Of a stretch of 64,000 bases of DNA, positions 25,128 through 36,853 are shown piece after piece (position 1 is the first letter of the stretch; every line of letters starts with the position of its first letter). The notes under the pieces were generated by a model that saw nothing but the letters and a program-made list of their open reading frames with translations, searched no databases and was not told the DNA's origin. The stretch comes from Strigamia acuminata. Lineage: Eukaryota; Arthropoda; Chilopoda; Geophilomorpha; Linotaeniidae. Made by a program: the position numbers and the translations under genes. The stretch lies in NCBI GenBank assembly GCA_949358305.1, contig OX442318.1, positions 12,072,517 through 12,136,516 of the forward strand. Direction: 5' to 3'.

Positions 25128-28100
25128 CAATCAAACTTCGTTATTACGAACTTTCGTTATAACGAACCAATTTTTTGGGTCTATTGCAATTAGCAGCATC
25201 TGGCGACAGGGGGCTCCTCAGCCAGGAGTGACTAATGCTGTTTCTTGGTTTTTCGCATGTTCTTGGGTTTTCTCTTAACAAGGGGGGGTGCTAGCCCCCC
25301 TCTCCCTGCAAACCTCACCTTAACTGTTTTTTAACATGATGGAAAATTGGGCACTTTTTTAGTTGCGATATGGTTAGTATGCATTAGTCATTCCTGGTTT
25401 GTGTCTGTAATTTCATTGGTCTAGAATCTCCTGTCTATTGTTGGGATTAGAAGATGCAAATGCAAAAGTTCTGTCAAAATATACAATAATATTTTTTTTT
25501 AGTATTGCCTGTGCAAGCTGTTTAACTATTGAAGAGTGGGATTGACACTAACAATGTGTTTTATTCAACTGATCACTTAGAAGTGCTAAAAAGCTTTAAA
25601 GGGGCTCCAGATCTAACATGCAGTCTAGAATGTACCATGGGTTTTCTTCAAATACAAAGAAGCACTCTCACTTTTTATTATTTCATGACTCCAAGATATT
25701 GACATTATAGTTTTTGGGATAGTCTGGATGCTCTCTCAAAGTTGAGAAAAGTCTTATCCTGTGCCAAGTTACAGCAAATTGTAAAAGCACTGTCAATGTT
25801 TGTTCGGCGATGTACACTACTAAGTACGCAGTTTCAAACTTAATCTTTACAAAGCCGTCACAACGGTGTATCTTTCCGTTATAGTTAAGCTCAACGAAGA
25901 ATTGCAAAGTTGTCGCTATTTGCAATGTTCGGTCAGTGACGTATTGTTACGGGGAAGACCACACATAACAATTCTTAAGCCAATTAGGTTAAGTTACTCG
26001 AGAAGTTTGTGTAAGAGCGAAATAAAGACAACTGTCTTTTAATTCTAGAAAAATACTTGCTGCAAACAATTTATTGGACGCTCCATCTACCGTTAACACA
26101 TGAAACTTAAAAATAAAACCTCACTCAATTGAAGCATTTTTACGATCATTCGTTGTCATTCTACACAAAAATCCAGCACGCATGACTAGTTTTATTTTGC
26201 CTGTCAAAAAGAGCCTATCAGACATTCCCTGACAGACTGCAGTCCAGGTCAAAGCATTGGAGCTTACAAACTAAAATAACAGTTTCCTCTAAGCTCTGGT
26301 GCTTGTCTTTAGCCCCTGTCCATCATCGGAAATGAAAGGCGATAAGAGAAGGGAAAACAAGTCCATTCTCTGAAATTGTATCCTACTCATCAAAGATTAG
26401 TTGATGTAATAAGAATCCACTATCTATCAACTCCATCCATAAACCTGACCTCTCCCTTATTATGATAACTTTTTTCTTCTTTTTTTTCTTTCCATTTTTA
26501 TTATATTATTATTTGCAAAGCCAGTGATGAACAGCTCAACTTTTACTTGATATCAAATTAAGATCCCGGAAAACCCCCTCGTGGGAGCGATGGCAGATTG
26601 TTCTTGTATCTTTGCCATTTATCAAGCTAAAAAACTACCTGGAGGATTTTGTATAAGGAAAGTGCAATCGTTTGGAGATCCAAAAGGCTTAAAAAAAGGT
26701 CTCGTGATTACCAAAAGTCCCAAGAAAGAACTAGCTGCTTTAGTTCTGTCTCCTTCCTGTCAATGCCAATGCTTTATGGGCTGCATTAAAATTTATCAAG
26801 TGCCACAGCAGAATGGCCTGGCCATGGCAATATTTTAAATTCTCCCCCAAGACCCGCGGCTCTATTTAAATAGAACGCATCAAAATAAATTTTAAACATT
26901 TGATTAATCTCCAACAGAGATAAAACAGTAAAAAGATAATTTTGATTGATACTATGTGAGGTCAGTTGGAAAACTGCTTGCCAAACTTGTTGATACACAA
27001 ACGGCCACAATTGCCCTGAATAACTTTTATTTTTATCTCGAATCATCTGCACAACCCAATCAATTATTGAGTTCGATAGAGATTTAGTATGAGTTTACCG
27101 ACTTTAATATTAATAATAAATTGTGTTTATTACTGCCGTGTAGGCTCTGTCACCCCCAAGCTTACAATACACTAGGCGCATTCAATAACTCCTAAACGGT
27201 CGTTTAAACCCGTTTGCACGAACTTTTAAACGAGATTCTCGTTATTTTATAAGGTACTCTCATAAAAATCCATTTTACTTATGCTTACAGTTCATCCTTA
27301 TGCTTACGACTAACCAAGAAACCTAAGGATGGCCATTTATAAAGAAAAAGGCATGTTCGCAAACTCTTTACACTCGTGTTCGACTCAAAAGGGTGGCCTT
27401 CTCTCATTGGCCGAGCCGTATCACTGGTGTAGTGATCCAAAAATATAGACCAAAACACCAGAAATGCATTACAATGTACAGACATTGTAATCGATTGCCT
27501 AGGTAACAGCCAAAATTTTAAAATTGTTTGCTTTCCAGACAAAGCAACCAATAAACAGAACAAGCACGAGTTTTACATTTATTTGTGCATAAAACTTTAT
27601 TTCCTAAATGGAAATAACGTTTTATAATAAAATACAATTAAAATTATATCAACTTAAATGGTAATAACAATCACAAAACATAATAAAAATAAAAACTACT
27701 TCTCCTAGTGGTAGTAATACAGACTGGAGTTAGGAGTAATGCGGCTCGGCCAATGGGAGAAAGCCACCCTTTTGAGTCGAACAAGAGTATCATAACATAT
27801 CTTTTACAGTAATCAAGTCCTGAACACAACATAAAAGTCAGTAAAGTCACTTTAGAAGTCAATATTGAATGCACCCACGACAGAAGGCGGAAATGATGAT
27901 AATTAAGGCATAACATATGAAAGCCACGCTTCACAAGTCACTTATACATAAGCCACCAATTGACCTCCTTATTCAACTTGCAGTTTTTGGTCGTCAAGTA
28001 CACGGGTTCATTCATAAGTGACTTATGGAAAGGAAGAAATGGGAAAGTGACTTCTCCTTTAACAAATTGAATACGTCTACCGACTTTTCAAAAACCACTT

Positions 28101-28359
28101 AGCGCTAAAACGCACCACGCTTACACAACAAAACAAGTTAAACTGCAACTTCAATCAAATGACTTTCCGAATGCAGCCAATAGCTGCATTCAAAAACTCT
28201 AAAACGCCTCTAAAACTCGTTTCGTGTCTGTACGAGAAATCGGTTCATTATAACAAAAGTTTGTTATATCAAAATTTTTCAACATGGTGTTCTACAGCCA
28301 ACCAAGCCATTTTTAACTATTCGTTACAACAAAAAATTCGTTATAAAGAAATTCGACTG
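25128..28359. mobile_element. Possible degraded pogo/Tigger-like element
   Basis: The left end CAATCAAACTTCGTTATTAC and the reverse complement of the right end CAGTCGAATTTCTTTATAAC match at 15 of 20 bases. Both are flanked by TA and continue into GTTATAACGAA-type repeats, as in pogo/Tigger termini. No transposase frame remains in the 3.2 kb between them, and a separate foldback element sits inside at 27371. A second GTTATAATGAACC-type repeat at about 28223 could mean that only a small element (about 28215-28359) exists at the right side. Confidence 0.4.
27371..27788. mobile_element. Foldback-type non-autonomous DNA element
   Basis: The left arm starts ACTCGTGTTCGACTCAAAAG and the reverse complement of the right arm starts ACTCTTGTTCGACTCAAAAG. 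The arms stay paired through GGTGG and CATTGGCCGAGCCG for about 45 bp. The centre is AT-rich and noncoding, with the perfect inverted repeat ATTACAATGT-acag-ACATTGTAAT at about 27468. A second, truncated copy lies at 4698-4985, which shows it is a dispersed family. I could not fix a target duplication. Confidence 0.75.
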
Positions 28360-28361
28360 TA

Positions 28362-29370
28362 TGACTAAAATTCTAAGCCATTAGCTCCCATCTCCGGCAC
28401 TAACCGAACGCTAAAAGTTTTCGATCGAAAACAATCCACTTGAGCTTTAAGAAACACTCCTTAATGAATATTTACCAACACATTCTTTTCCTCTTTTTCT
28501 TTCTCCTACAACAACCCATTCGAATTTGCTCGCGACATCTCCACACTGATCACTTCTGATGAGGATTTAAACTTAAACTCTTCAATTCCATCAACAAGAG
28601 TGCGCTCCACTGCATAGCACAGGGCAAATCAAGCTCAGTTAAGATGATTAAACTTCATCCTAAACATGCCTCCCTTTTTTCTCCCCTTCAATCCCATTTC
28701 GCGAGATAAACCCTCGCGTTTTCACACTAAACTTGCGAAAATCTGGCGGCAGCCAACGCGGCCATCACCACACATGTAGGCGACTTTTAAGTTTGAGTGG
28801 CATCACTATCGTGCCAAATTCGCCGGAGCGTGCACAAATTTCATATGCAACTCGTGAGAATAGGACTCTGGTGGATGGAAACAGAGACAGTGAACGAGAA
28901 GAGAAATATTAATTCAAAACACAAGGCAGGCTCACGACGAAGCCTCCTTATCTGCCTTATACTGTCACTTCGCCAACTTTTATGATTCCAGCACGACCTG
29001 CTTAAAGGGGGGGAGAAAAGCAGTTTTATCCCGTAGATGTGTGTGCCCTTCACCTCATCCTCGCAGCTGCCAAACCGCAACTAACAACCTGCCATGCATA
29101 TATAATCACGCGCGGCGAATACTTTTTTCATTCCCAGCCGCTCCTGCAAATTTGTATCTCTGAAGAAAATACCCGTAGTCGATATAGCGAAATGGACCCG
29201 AACACCGAAAGTCAATTTCGACAAATGCGAGGTTGGCTCCTCAAGAAAGTCGTTCCGCAGATCGGAATTTACAATTTCGACCTTCATTTGACCTTGCCCT
29301 ACAAATTTGGGGCATGTCGTAAAATTTGTGGATTTGACCAGATCTGATTGGCTGGTCCTTTTTTTTACAA
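28362..29370. other. Noncoding stretch, less AT-rich
   Basis: No gene is supported. Overlapping frames of 60-100 codons occur on both strands around 28800-29350, but they contradict each other and show no domain. The base composition (28700-29300) is closer to coding than its surroundings, so old exonic or regulatory DNA cannot be excluded. Confidence 0.4.
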
Positions 29371-29372
29371 TA

Positions 29373-29666
29373 GGTGCGTTCAATTCCAAATTACCAAAAT
29401 CCGATTACAAAAAAACTTCATTATGGAATCGGTTTTTAATCTTGAGCATGCGCAGTTCCGACTTCCACCGCCGACCTATTCGATTTCAAAATGGCCGCCA
29501 GAAAAACGTGTTGAAATCGAGTCGAAATCCAAAGAATCCACCCCACACTTGGATTATGAGAATTGGTTTTACGAGAATCCGTTTCTCAAAAATATGACGC
29601 GTTTTGCATCGTTGCCGCCAGGTAAAATCGAGATAATCGGTTTTTCGATTTGAAATTGAACGCACC
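29373..29666. mobile_element. 294-bp MITE, TA target duplication
   Basis: The left end GGTGCGTTCAATTCCAAATT and the reverse complement of the right end GGTGCGTTCAATTTCAAATC differ at two bases. TA flanks both sides (29371-29372, 29667-29668). Frames of about 100 codons cross it, but they start outside and follow no family. Confidence 0.8.
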
Positions 29667-29668
29667 TA

Positions 29669-32307
29669 ATGTGCGTACTCTGTTTCAGAAAACTTATGAT
29701 AAACTCCCATTGGCTATTGACCTGTCTGCAGCCATAACGTAATCGTTACAAAAGTTTTCTACCTCTGTCGAAGCCACTTGAAACACATTATTGAAAAGTT
29801 TGTTTTATTTTAATTTTTAAGTGGTTAATACTTTATTTTAGGAATATTTTAATATTTGGCTCTTCCTTGTTAGCTGAGAAAGATCAAATGAGTATTTGTA
29901 TCCCCAAACTTGTGATATGCCAAACAAATGGAAGTTTGTCAGAAGTTATTCGAAACAGAATGTAGAAAAGAAAACAACTGACCTCTTCGCAGTTGGATTT
30001 CTAAGTAGTAATTATAAGGAAAACACGGTGGACATGGCTGTTGACAATGGAAGAACTTATAGTGCCATCTGGTGGCGAATATCAGAGGTAAATCATGATG
30101 GCCAGTTCATTCCCTTTCCTTTTCCAGACATCCTTGGGGTTCCAAAAACAAAACAAAAAAATCAAATTAAAACACACAACCTGGTTGACATACTCAGTGG
30201 TTTTTACATTTATATTTGGAATCATTAAACCAACAAATTAATTAAATAATTAATGAAAATTCATTTGTTTAATTGAAGACATCATTTGTTTTCATTACCA
30301 CTTCCATTAATTCTTTTCTAACACTAAAACCCCTGGATTTTGGGACCCCCATGCATGGGGCCCCATCAGGGTCGGTATTTGGTAAATTCTTTTAATTTCT
30401 AATTTAATTGTGGCCCTAAATCTGAGAGTGAGTCACGAAAGCAAGTATTTGCATTTTCTCAGCTTACATAGAATGGCACGAGACACGAGATCCAAGAAAC
30501 AACATCAAATGAGACAAAGTCAAGATTTCTACTCGGTTTGGCTAATGAGATTCTCAGTTTGCAACTTAATGTGGATCGTTAAAGTCCTCGACCTCCTTCA
30601 ACTGTGAATTTAAGGTCCCAGCACCGCACTCGAGAAGACGCGATCTGTAGAACGTTATCAGCGGCGCCAACAAACCACCAAACACCACATCTCGTGTCTC
30701 ATTAAAATCTAGAGAAAAAGAAATTAATATCCACTTGCAATCTGCTTAAAAAATGACCAAAATTACTCACGAAACGAGGTAGAATTAATCACCGAAAATA
30801 CCGTTCACGACGCCATGTTTTGGCGGTTAGACACGTGACAATACGTCATGCCGTTCCGTAATGTTGCATTTCGGTTTAAAATGGCGTCGATTTTAACAGA
30901 TTTTTAAGTAGGAACGACAATTAAAAAAGGATTTATTTTGATTAATTTAACTGAAATTTAATAAATAATGAAAGTGTAAATGGCCTTGCGCTATTTTCTC
31001 ACCTATTCTGAGATGAAAATAGCACGCAGCCGATATAATACGTTAAATTTTAATGGTTACATAATTCAGAACTGCCACTCACACATTCAACTGAAATAAA
31101 AATGGAAAACGAAATCCCACTGACTATAAAAAATTCAACAGATCCAAGGATTAAAAAAAAATGAAAGAAGAAATATGAGCATAAAAAAAAAATAATAAAA
31201 AATACTAGACGAAAACAATCCATTGGATAATTGCAATAACAAGCTCATTATTTTTATTCGAAAATGCACCATTTAGAAAATACTTTAACGTAAGCCTTTT
31301 ACAAACTCATAATTTTTTCCCCCTCAAAATGTTCAACTACAGTGAATTCTGTCTACGGCGATAAAAAAAAATAAAAGAAGACAATTTGGAATATTTTTTA
31401 CATTTCTTCTGGGGAAAAATAGGAAACCATATTTATTGCCTAATAAGTGTAAAAATATAATACAGGTGGAATTTCGCTATAATGAACAAGTCCTTGAGCA
31501 AAAAATAGCTCTACAACACACCGTCTAACTTATTTATTAATATTATGAATATTTATTAGTGTGTTTTCAACATTAATTTAATTTTGTTTCTCGTCCCAAG
31601 CAGTATATTTTTAAACACAATACAACTCTTGTTAATAAACATAAAAGGGCGAGAGATATCTTAGCTAGGGGGCAGCAGAGTTGTCCCCCAAACAATAGTT
31701 TCGAAAGGGGCCAGGCACCAACTTGCACACATTTCCGTTTGAAATGTGGATAATCCTGAATCATCGAATTTCCTGCATTGCACACGCAGGCGCAGGGCCA
31801 GCAGTTGTGATTTTTCAATTCGACTATTTCCCGGAAATCACAAGTCTGGAAACTTCTTGTGAATCATGAATGCTGGTTTCCCTCCAAAATTTTCATTTCA
31901 ACATTTCTCTGGCACTCATGAGCAGAATGTCAGAAAAGTTGTGAAAATCAGAAAACATTAACATAAAGATTTAGTGAAAAGAAAAAAAGAAAATGCTTCG
32001 TCCTTTTCGTTGTTCCACAGACTGCGAACTGAGGGATTGTGGGTAAGAAGCGTATGTTACAGGTAGTGGCAACACTGTATTCTATTTCACTTCCTGTCAA
32101 TGTTATGGCTGCCTGAAATCAGCGTACAAACAAAATTTCCAAATACTGCGTGGTTTTCCAACTTTTGTCGCAACGTCTTGCCTGAAAAGCAGTCTGGAGG
32201 CAGCCATTTTGTTTCTGCTTCAACTGCAGGTTGCCAAATCAAGCTAATCATGTTGTTAATGCATTGTTTAATTCTCTATTCAAGTTTTAATAGAGGTAGA
32301 AAGAGTT
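29669..32307. other. Noncoding DNA with a promoter-like cluster
   Basis: No gene is supported. A perfect 14-bp palindrome, CCCCATGCATGGGG, lies at about 30347. Around 30810-30892 there is a cluster of CACGTG, ACGTCA and two ATGGCG/CGCCAT motifs. A pogo-like end, GGAATTTCGCTATAATGAAC, lies at about 31468. A dispersed repeat containing CTGCGAACTGAGGGATTGTG lies at about 32024. Confidence 0.5.
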
Positions 32308-33897
32308 TGTGACGGTTACACTGTCATGCACTTTGTTAGTATAGGACGATTACTTCACCAATAGATGGCGCTGATGCGTTTTAGCGGTAAATTCAAATTT
32401 CGACAATTTTTGAGTGAATAAAATATAAATTACTATTTATATTTTATTCCACTGCAACTTTAGACACTTTTAAATACTTTTGGATGTTCAAATGCTAGTT
32501 GATTTATTTGTCACATAATTCTATTGAATTATGTGCAAACTCTACACCTGGTGAAGTCACCCCCCATCACCCACTGTGAGTTGGACTCCTTTTGGATTAT
32601 AGTCAAAGGGACTTAATCCAAAATGTGTCCTGCGTATCCAGTTCCTGTTTTGGACCTAGTAGAAGACTATGTCCTGAGTATCCACTTCCTATGACCTAGG
32701 ATTGGATGGATTTGACTGCCCAGTGATCCCATTGGATCACTGAACAGCTATTCTCCTCACCGAGTATATATCCCCCTGCAAAACGGATATAGCTCGCTCT
32801 TGTTCTGTTTTTGTTTGATACTGATATTACTTGAGCACATATTATACTTCTCTGCGTTCCGACAATCCGTTGTAGAAATACTTTGTATTTAGTGTAAGTA
32901 TCTAGAGTGGGTAGAAGACTCACAGACACACTGCCCGCCTCTTCATGCCAACATTCCGTTGTAGAAATGTTGTAACTAGAGTGAGTAATTCACAGACACA
33001 TTTAAGTGTAGTATCTAGAGTGGGGTACAACCCACAGACGCACTCCCTCCAGCTTCATGCCAACATTCCGTTGTAGAGTGCAGAATCTAGAGTGGAGTAA
33101 AATTCACAGACGCATTGGTAATGTAGAATCTAGAGTGGAGTATTTATATTTCACAGACGCATTATCAGAGTAATCGACGCGGAGTAATTTCCCGGTTACT
33201 CTCCCGCCAGCCAGGACCGAGTGGAGTAATTTCCCGGCGATGGATAACCTTTCCTGCGAGATATTTCGATTCAATTCGTTATTGGTTTGACGGAACATTT
33301 AAGTCTAACTTAGATGTTGATTGCACTCGGGGCAAAAAATAGCTCGGCGCTATTTTAATATATTTTACTTATTTTCATAGTTTTAGTTAAGTTTGTGACT
33401 CTAAAATATCATGATTAATTCCATAGAATTAATACGAATATTTATTCTCACATTGTTACATCTCGCGGAAATTATTGATTACAACAATTATCTGCGATGC
33501 GATGTGTGTGACGATACAGAAAAGTCAACCGCACCTCTCGGATATAACCCACCCAGCCTAACCATTTACACGCCTTTTAGAACCAAACCCCGGACCATTT
33601 AGAAGCCAAAGCCATTCATAGATGACATCTTTTACGTCACAGCAATAAGACCGTTACAAATTCTTATTGCATGACTGAAGCCTTCAAATGATATTATTTC
33701 AGGGCTTTTGCCAAACAACTGTATAGTTTAACTTCTCGTCATTTTAGCCACTTGTAGGCATAGTATTTATATAAGGTTCAAACCGGAATAAATGTTATAT
33801 GTTTTGAGAAAACATCAGGTTTGCATATTTTACATTTTCACACAGATAGTTCACACTTTAGTTTAGCAATTGCTATCTCCAGAAGGTAATCGTCACA
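32308..33897 (+). repeat. 5' LTR of Gypsy-A (1590 bp)
   Basis: The start TGTGACGGTTACACTG matches the copy at 44707. The end AATCGTCACA lies 2 nt before the primer site. A TATATA box at about 32765 is the likely core promoter. Downstream, 32895-33170 holds five imperfect repeats of TCTAGAGTGG-GTA...CACAGACRCA, which would fall in the transcribed leader. A GGAATAAATG poly(A) signal candidate is at about 33785. Confidence 0.93.
32765..32770 (+). promoter_or_regulatory. Probable TATA box of the Gypsy-A LTR
   Basis: GAGTATATATCC in the LTR is followed about 30 bp later by pyrimidine-rich DNA containing TCTTGTTCTG, a plausible start region. The assignment is by position and motif only. Confidence 0.5.
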
Positions 33898-33899
33898 CG

Positions 33900-33917
33900 T
33901 GGAGGTCCCACCGAGAT
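33900..33917 (+). other. Primer binding site, tRNA-Gln
   Basis: TGGAGGTCCCACCGAGAT is complementary to the 3' end of metazoan tRNA-Gln (TTG type, ending TCTCGGTGGGACCT plus CCA) over 18 nt. It starts two bases after the LTR end. Confidence 0.85.
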
Positions 33918-34773
33918 AGGTTGCATTTTATCGAAGTGAACTCTGTGATCAAAGTGTAAATTGAAAAAATGAATTTTCTTGATTATTTTATATAGATATT
34001 ATAATTAGAAAATTTCCGATTTTTCTCTATAAATTTACTGTGAAATATCCATTTGTTTTCAAAAAATTCTCATTATCTTTTGGAAATATCTGAATTCGAA
34101 TTTTTGGATTATTTTGAAAAAAACTCATTATAATTCCGAATCTCTTACGAAAAATCTATTATGATTTTATTGAGTTTCCCAGAATATTCAGCTATATTCT
34201 GGAAAATTTCGAAACCTTGAATTTTGATCAAAAAACGAATTTGACTAGAAATCCTGCTGACTGAAAAATAAAAAGTTAAAGTATTTTATTTTGCTGGTTA
34301 AAAACTTGACCAAGTTTCTATTGTTCTGTTTTCAATGTTTTTGATTATTATTTTAATCTTTAACAAAGTAAAGAATGTGACAAAGAGAACCACTCACGAT
34401 GCAGCTCGGAGTAGGTCATCCAGATGTGACATTGTTGAGAATTTCGGATTAGAAATTATCAGGAATTTGTCAACATCGCCAATCACAGCAGACTGTCTTG
34501 ACAAAGGAGATTTTCCGGAAGCTAGTTTGACAACCAATATTCAGCCACACTTGCTTTTCGACAGTGCGACCATCCAGTTGTGCCTTTGTGACCAGTGCCC
34601 GTTTGGACCATTCTTGACCACGCAATAGGACAGTTTTCCGAAGCCACTTCAGTTTCAGCAGCTAAGGTTGTATTTTTTCAAATTATTTCTTAGTTTAATA
34701 TTAAGCGTGTTACATTTACGCTAGTTCAGTTAAAGTTTATTTTTTCTTTTGTACGTGTATTTCTTTGAGTATT
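33918..34773 (+). other. Gypsy-A 5' leader
   Basis: 856 bp between primer site and gag. It contains one ATG-started 97-codon frame (34335-34628) with a very hydrophobic N-terminus (MFLIIILIF) and four late cysteines. It could be an upstream ORF or chance. Several CAG-free AT-rich segments precede it. No conserved domain is seen. Confidence 0.5.
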
Positions 34774-36822
34774 ATGGCCCGTAGACCTGTAAGAGTTCGT
34801 GGAACACGAGGAAATCGTGGAGCACGACGACGTGGTGGTATGTGTGAAACACCAAGAGGAATTGTGGAGTCTGATCTAGAAAGCCAGGGGGAAGAGAATG
34901 TTCCTAGAGACGTTTCCAACCCAGGTAGTTCTCGAACGGATCCACTATCAGTCCCACATGATTTAGAAGTTTACTGTCGCCATTACCAATTGGAAGTGAC
35001 GCAGTTTTCCTCTTTGTGTGAAGCTCAACAATACACGGCGAATAATCATCACGAGAGAAATCGTGTAATTACTCCCGATGTAGTTGTAACCAACGAACGA
35101 AGTGTTTCTGTAGATCGAACTGGCCCTCGTTCGCCGGCCACATATCGCTACCAGCAATTGCCTGGATGGCGAATGAATGTTGCTCGTGACGACAATGGGC
35201 AGTTAAATTCTTCACTATCTGTTCAACCTTCGATTCAGTTACCAACTAGTTCTTGGCGATCGAATTCGGCCGAAAGAATGGGAAATTCCGGACAAGGAAA
35301 TATTTCGGCGCCAATTTCCCGAAATTTACCAAGTGCGACGGCTGTAAATAATATTTTACCCGCTCCCACTGGGAATTTGAATGATTCTTTCAGAGTTCCA
35401 CAGCCTCGAACTAATCTGTCGGTCCAACCAAGGGGGAGAAATGAAAATTATCAAAATTTTCAATCTCACACCCAATCTGATGGAGATTTTAGGAATTATA
35501 GAAATTCCCGCTCTCAAGGTGGACGAGCTCCGCCGAGAAATCAACGATTTCCCGGAGCTCCTGGTGATCCTCGTGACTCCGATCCTAACTCGAGTAGTGA
35601 CGAATCTCACGCTGGTGGAGGGGGAAATTATAACAATAATTTCCACCGACGTAATAATTCTCGTTCTCCTCCGCCACCTGATAGACGCCAAAATTTTCGA
35701 GGAGAGCCAAATCCGCCACCCAGAGACCAAGAAAGTCGGTCTACACCCAATTCGAACTCTGCTTCTAATTTGTCGGACGAAAATGTAAAACAAATTATTC
35801 AGGGTTTAGTTGGTCAAATCCGAAGCCCGAGTAATCCCAGTCAGAATTTTGGAAAAGGAATCGAGATTCCTATTTTTGACGGGAAACAGACAGAGGTTGC
35901 GCGATTCCTTGAAATCGTCAAAGCTGTCGCACTCGGGAAAGGCATCCCTTTAGACGACATGGTACACACTGCTGTACCTGGACGACTATTAGGCCATGCA
36001 CAACGTTGGTTCCATAAGCAACGCCATACTTTTAACAGTTGGCGAACTTTCGAAGCCTCTTTTCTCGATTGTTTCGACCTCGTTCCACTTACAAGAGAAA
36101 GGCGACTTCTTAATGTAAAACAACGAGCCGACGAGTCACTTTATAGTTTTCTTCTGCGTTATACGCAAGAACAAGGTGAAGTGCCGCCAGGTGATAAAAC
36201 TGGACGTGCGCAATTATTCGACAATTTAACTCAAGAAAGTTTCACGGCGTTATGTACACAAGGAATGTATGGTAACTTTACAGTAGATGACATTCTACAA
36301 TATGTAGGAGCAAATCGCTCTAAGTTTGAAAGTTCTCAACTTGCAGCAAAATTGGAGTACGATAATCGAGAGAATCATCCTACTCCCAAACTTCACGAAA
36401 AATCTAAGATTTTTCCATCTAAAACTTCACTACGTTTAACGCAAACTCAAGATGAAGTTGAAAATGAAGACGAGTCGGAAAATGACGACTCAACTGACGA
36501 TGGTTCAATGGAGCGATTATTTGCCGCCCAGTATGAAAAGACTACTGGAAAATGCTTTTTCTGTCACGAGCCTGGACATTTTAAAAGAGAATGTCCCGCC
36601 CTTGCCAAAAAATTAGCAGGGAAAACAGACTCGTTAAATTCAAATAAAAGATTTAACCACTCTGCTCCCAACCCCGAGTTTAAACGACCCAAACAAAATT
36701 GGGTTACGTCAGAAACTTTAGACTCCAAATTTACTGACTTCCAGAAAAACATGGTTGACCTGTTAATTAAGCATTTACCAGCAGCCACTGAGTCAGTCAC
36801 TCCCGACGAGACAAAAAACTGA
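34774..36822 (+). CDS. gag: Gypsy-A Gag
   Basis: The structural protein that assembles the virus-like particle and packages RNA. The first ATG is at 34774, giving 682 residues; the frame extends upstream only by non-ATG codons. The N-terminus is an RG-rich basic tail (RGTRGNRGARRRGG). A long disordered N/S/R/P-rich region runs to about residue 340. A capsid-like domain follows (about 360-540) with VPGRLLGHAQRWF and SFLLRYTQEQGEV. A CCHC knuckle, CFFCHEPGHFKREC, is at about 594. The protein ends ...ETKN at a TGA directly behind the slippery heptamer A AAA AAC (36813-36819), so a fraction of ribosomes should enter pol. Confidence 0.9.
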   Translation: MARRPVRVRGTRGNRGARRRGGMCETPRGIVESDLESQGEENVPRDVSNPGSSRTDPLSVPHDLEVYCRHYQLEVTQFSSLCEAQQYTANNHHERNRVITPDVVVTNERSVSVDRTGPRSPATYRYQQLPGWRMNVARDDNGQLNSSLSVQPSIQLPTSSWRSNSAERMGNSGQGNISAPISRNLPSATAVNNILPAPTGNLNDSFRVPQPRTNLSVQPRGRNENYQNFQSHTQSDGDFRNYRNSRSQGGRAPPRNQRFPGAPGDPRDSDPNSSSDESHAGGGGNYNNNFHRRNNSRSPPPPDRRQNFRGEPNPPPRDQESRSTPNSNSASNLSDENVKQIIQGLVGQIRSPSNPSQNFGKGIEIPIFDGKQTEVARFLEIVKAVALGKGIPLDDMVHTAVPGRLLGHAQRWFHKQRHTFNSWRTFEASFLDCFDLVPLTRERRLLNVKQRADESLYSFLLRYTQEQGEVPPGDKTGRAQLFDNLTQESFTALCTQGMYGNFTVDDILQYVGANRSKFESSQLAAKLEYDNRENHPTPKLHEKSKIFPSKTSLRLTQTQDEVENEDESENDDSTDDGSMERLFAAQYEKTTGKCFFCHEPGHFKRECPALAKKLAGKTDSLNSNKRFNHSAPNPEFKRPKQNWVTSETLDSKFTDFQKNMVDLLIKHLPAATESVTPDETKN

Positions 36823-36853
36823 TTCAGGGGGTTGTTCAAGTTGCCCAACCCCC
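36813..36853 (+). promoter_or_regulatory. -1 ribosomal frameshift signal, Gypsy-A gag/pol
   Basis: Gag codons read ACA AAA AAC TGA, so A AAA AAC (36813-36819) lies exactly in the canonical X XXY YYZ phase with the gag stop next. Seven nt later GGGGGTTG (36827-36834) pairs perfectly with CAACCCCC (36846-36853), leaving an 11-nt loop. The pol frame is open from 36792 on, after a TGA at 36789, so gag and pol overlap in the needed -1 phase. Pol has no early ATG, which supports frameshift expression. Confidence 0.88.

Noticed and set aside
29348-29653. 101-codon ORF as a host exon
   Set aside because: Nearly all of it lies inside the 294-bp MITE with clear inverted ends.
29896-30228. 110-codon + strand ORF
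   Set aside because: It starts at a non-ATG codon, is isolated and shows no motif I can name.
32696-32929. 77-codon minus-strand ORF conserved at 45095-45328
   Set aside because: It is conserved only because both lie in the identical LTRs of Gypsy-A.
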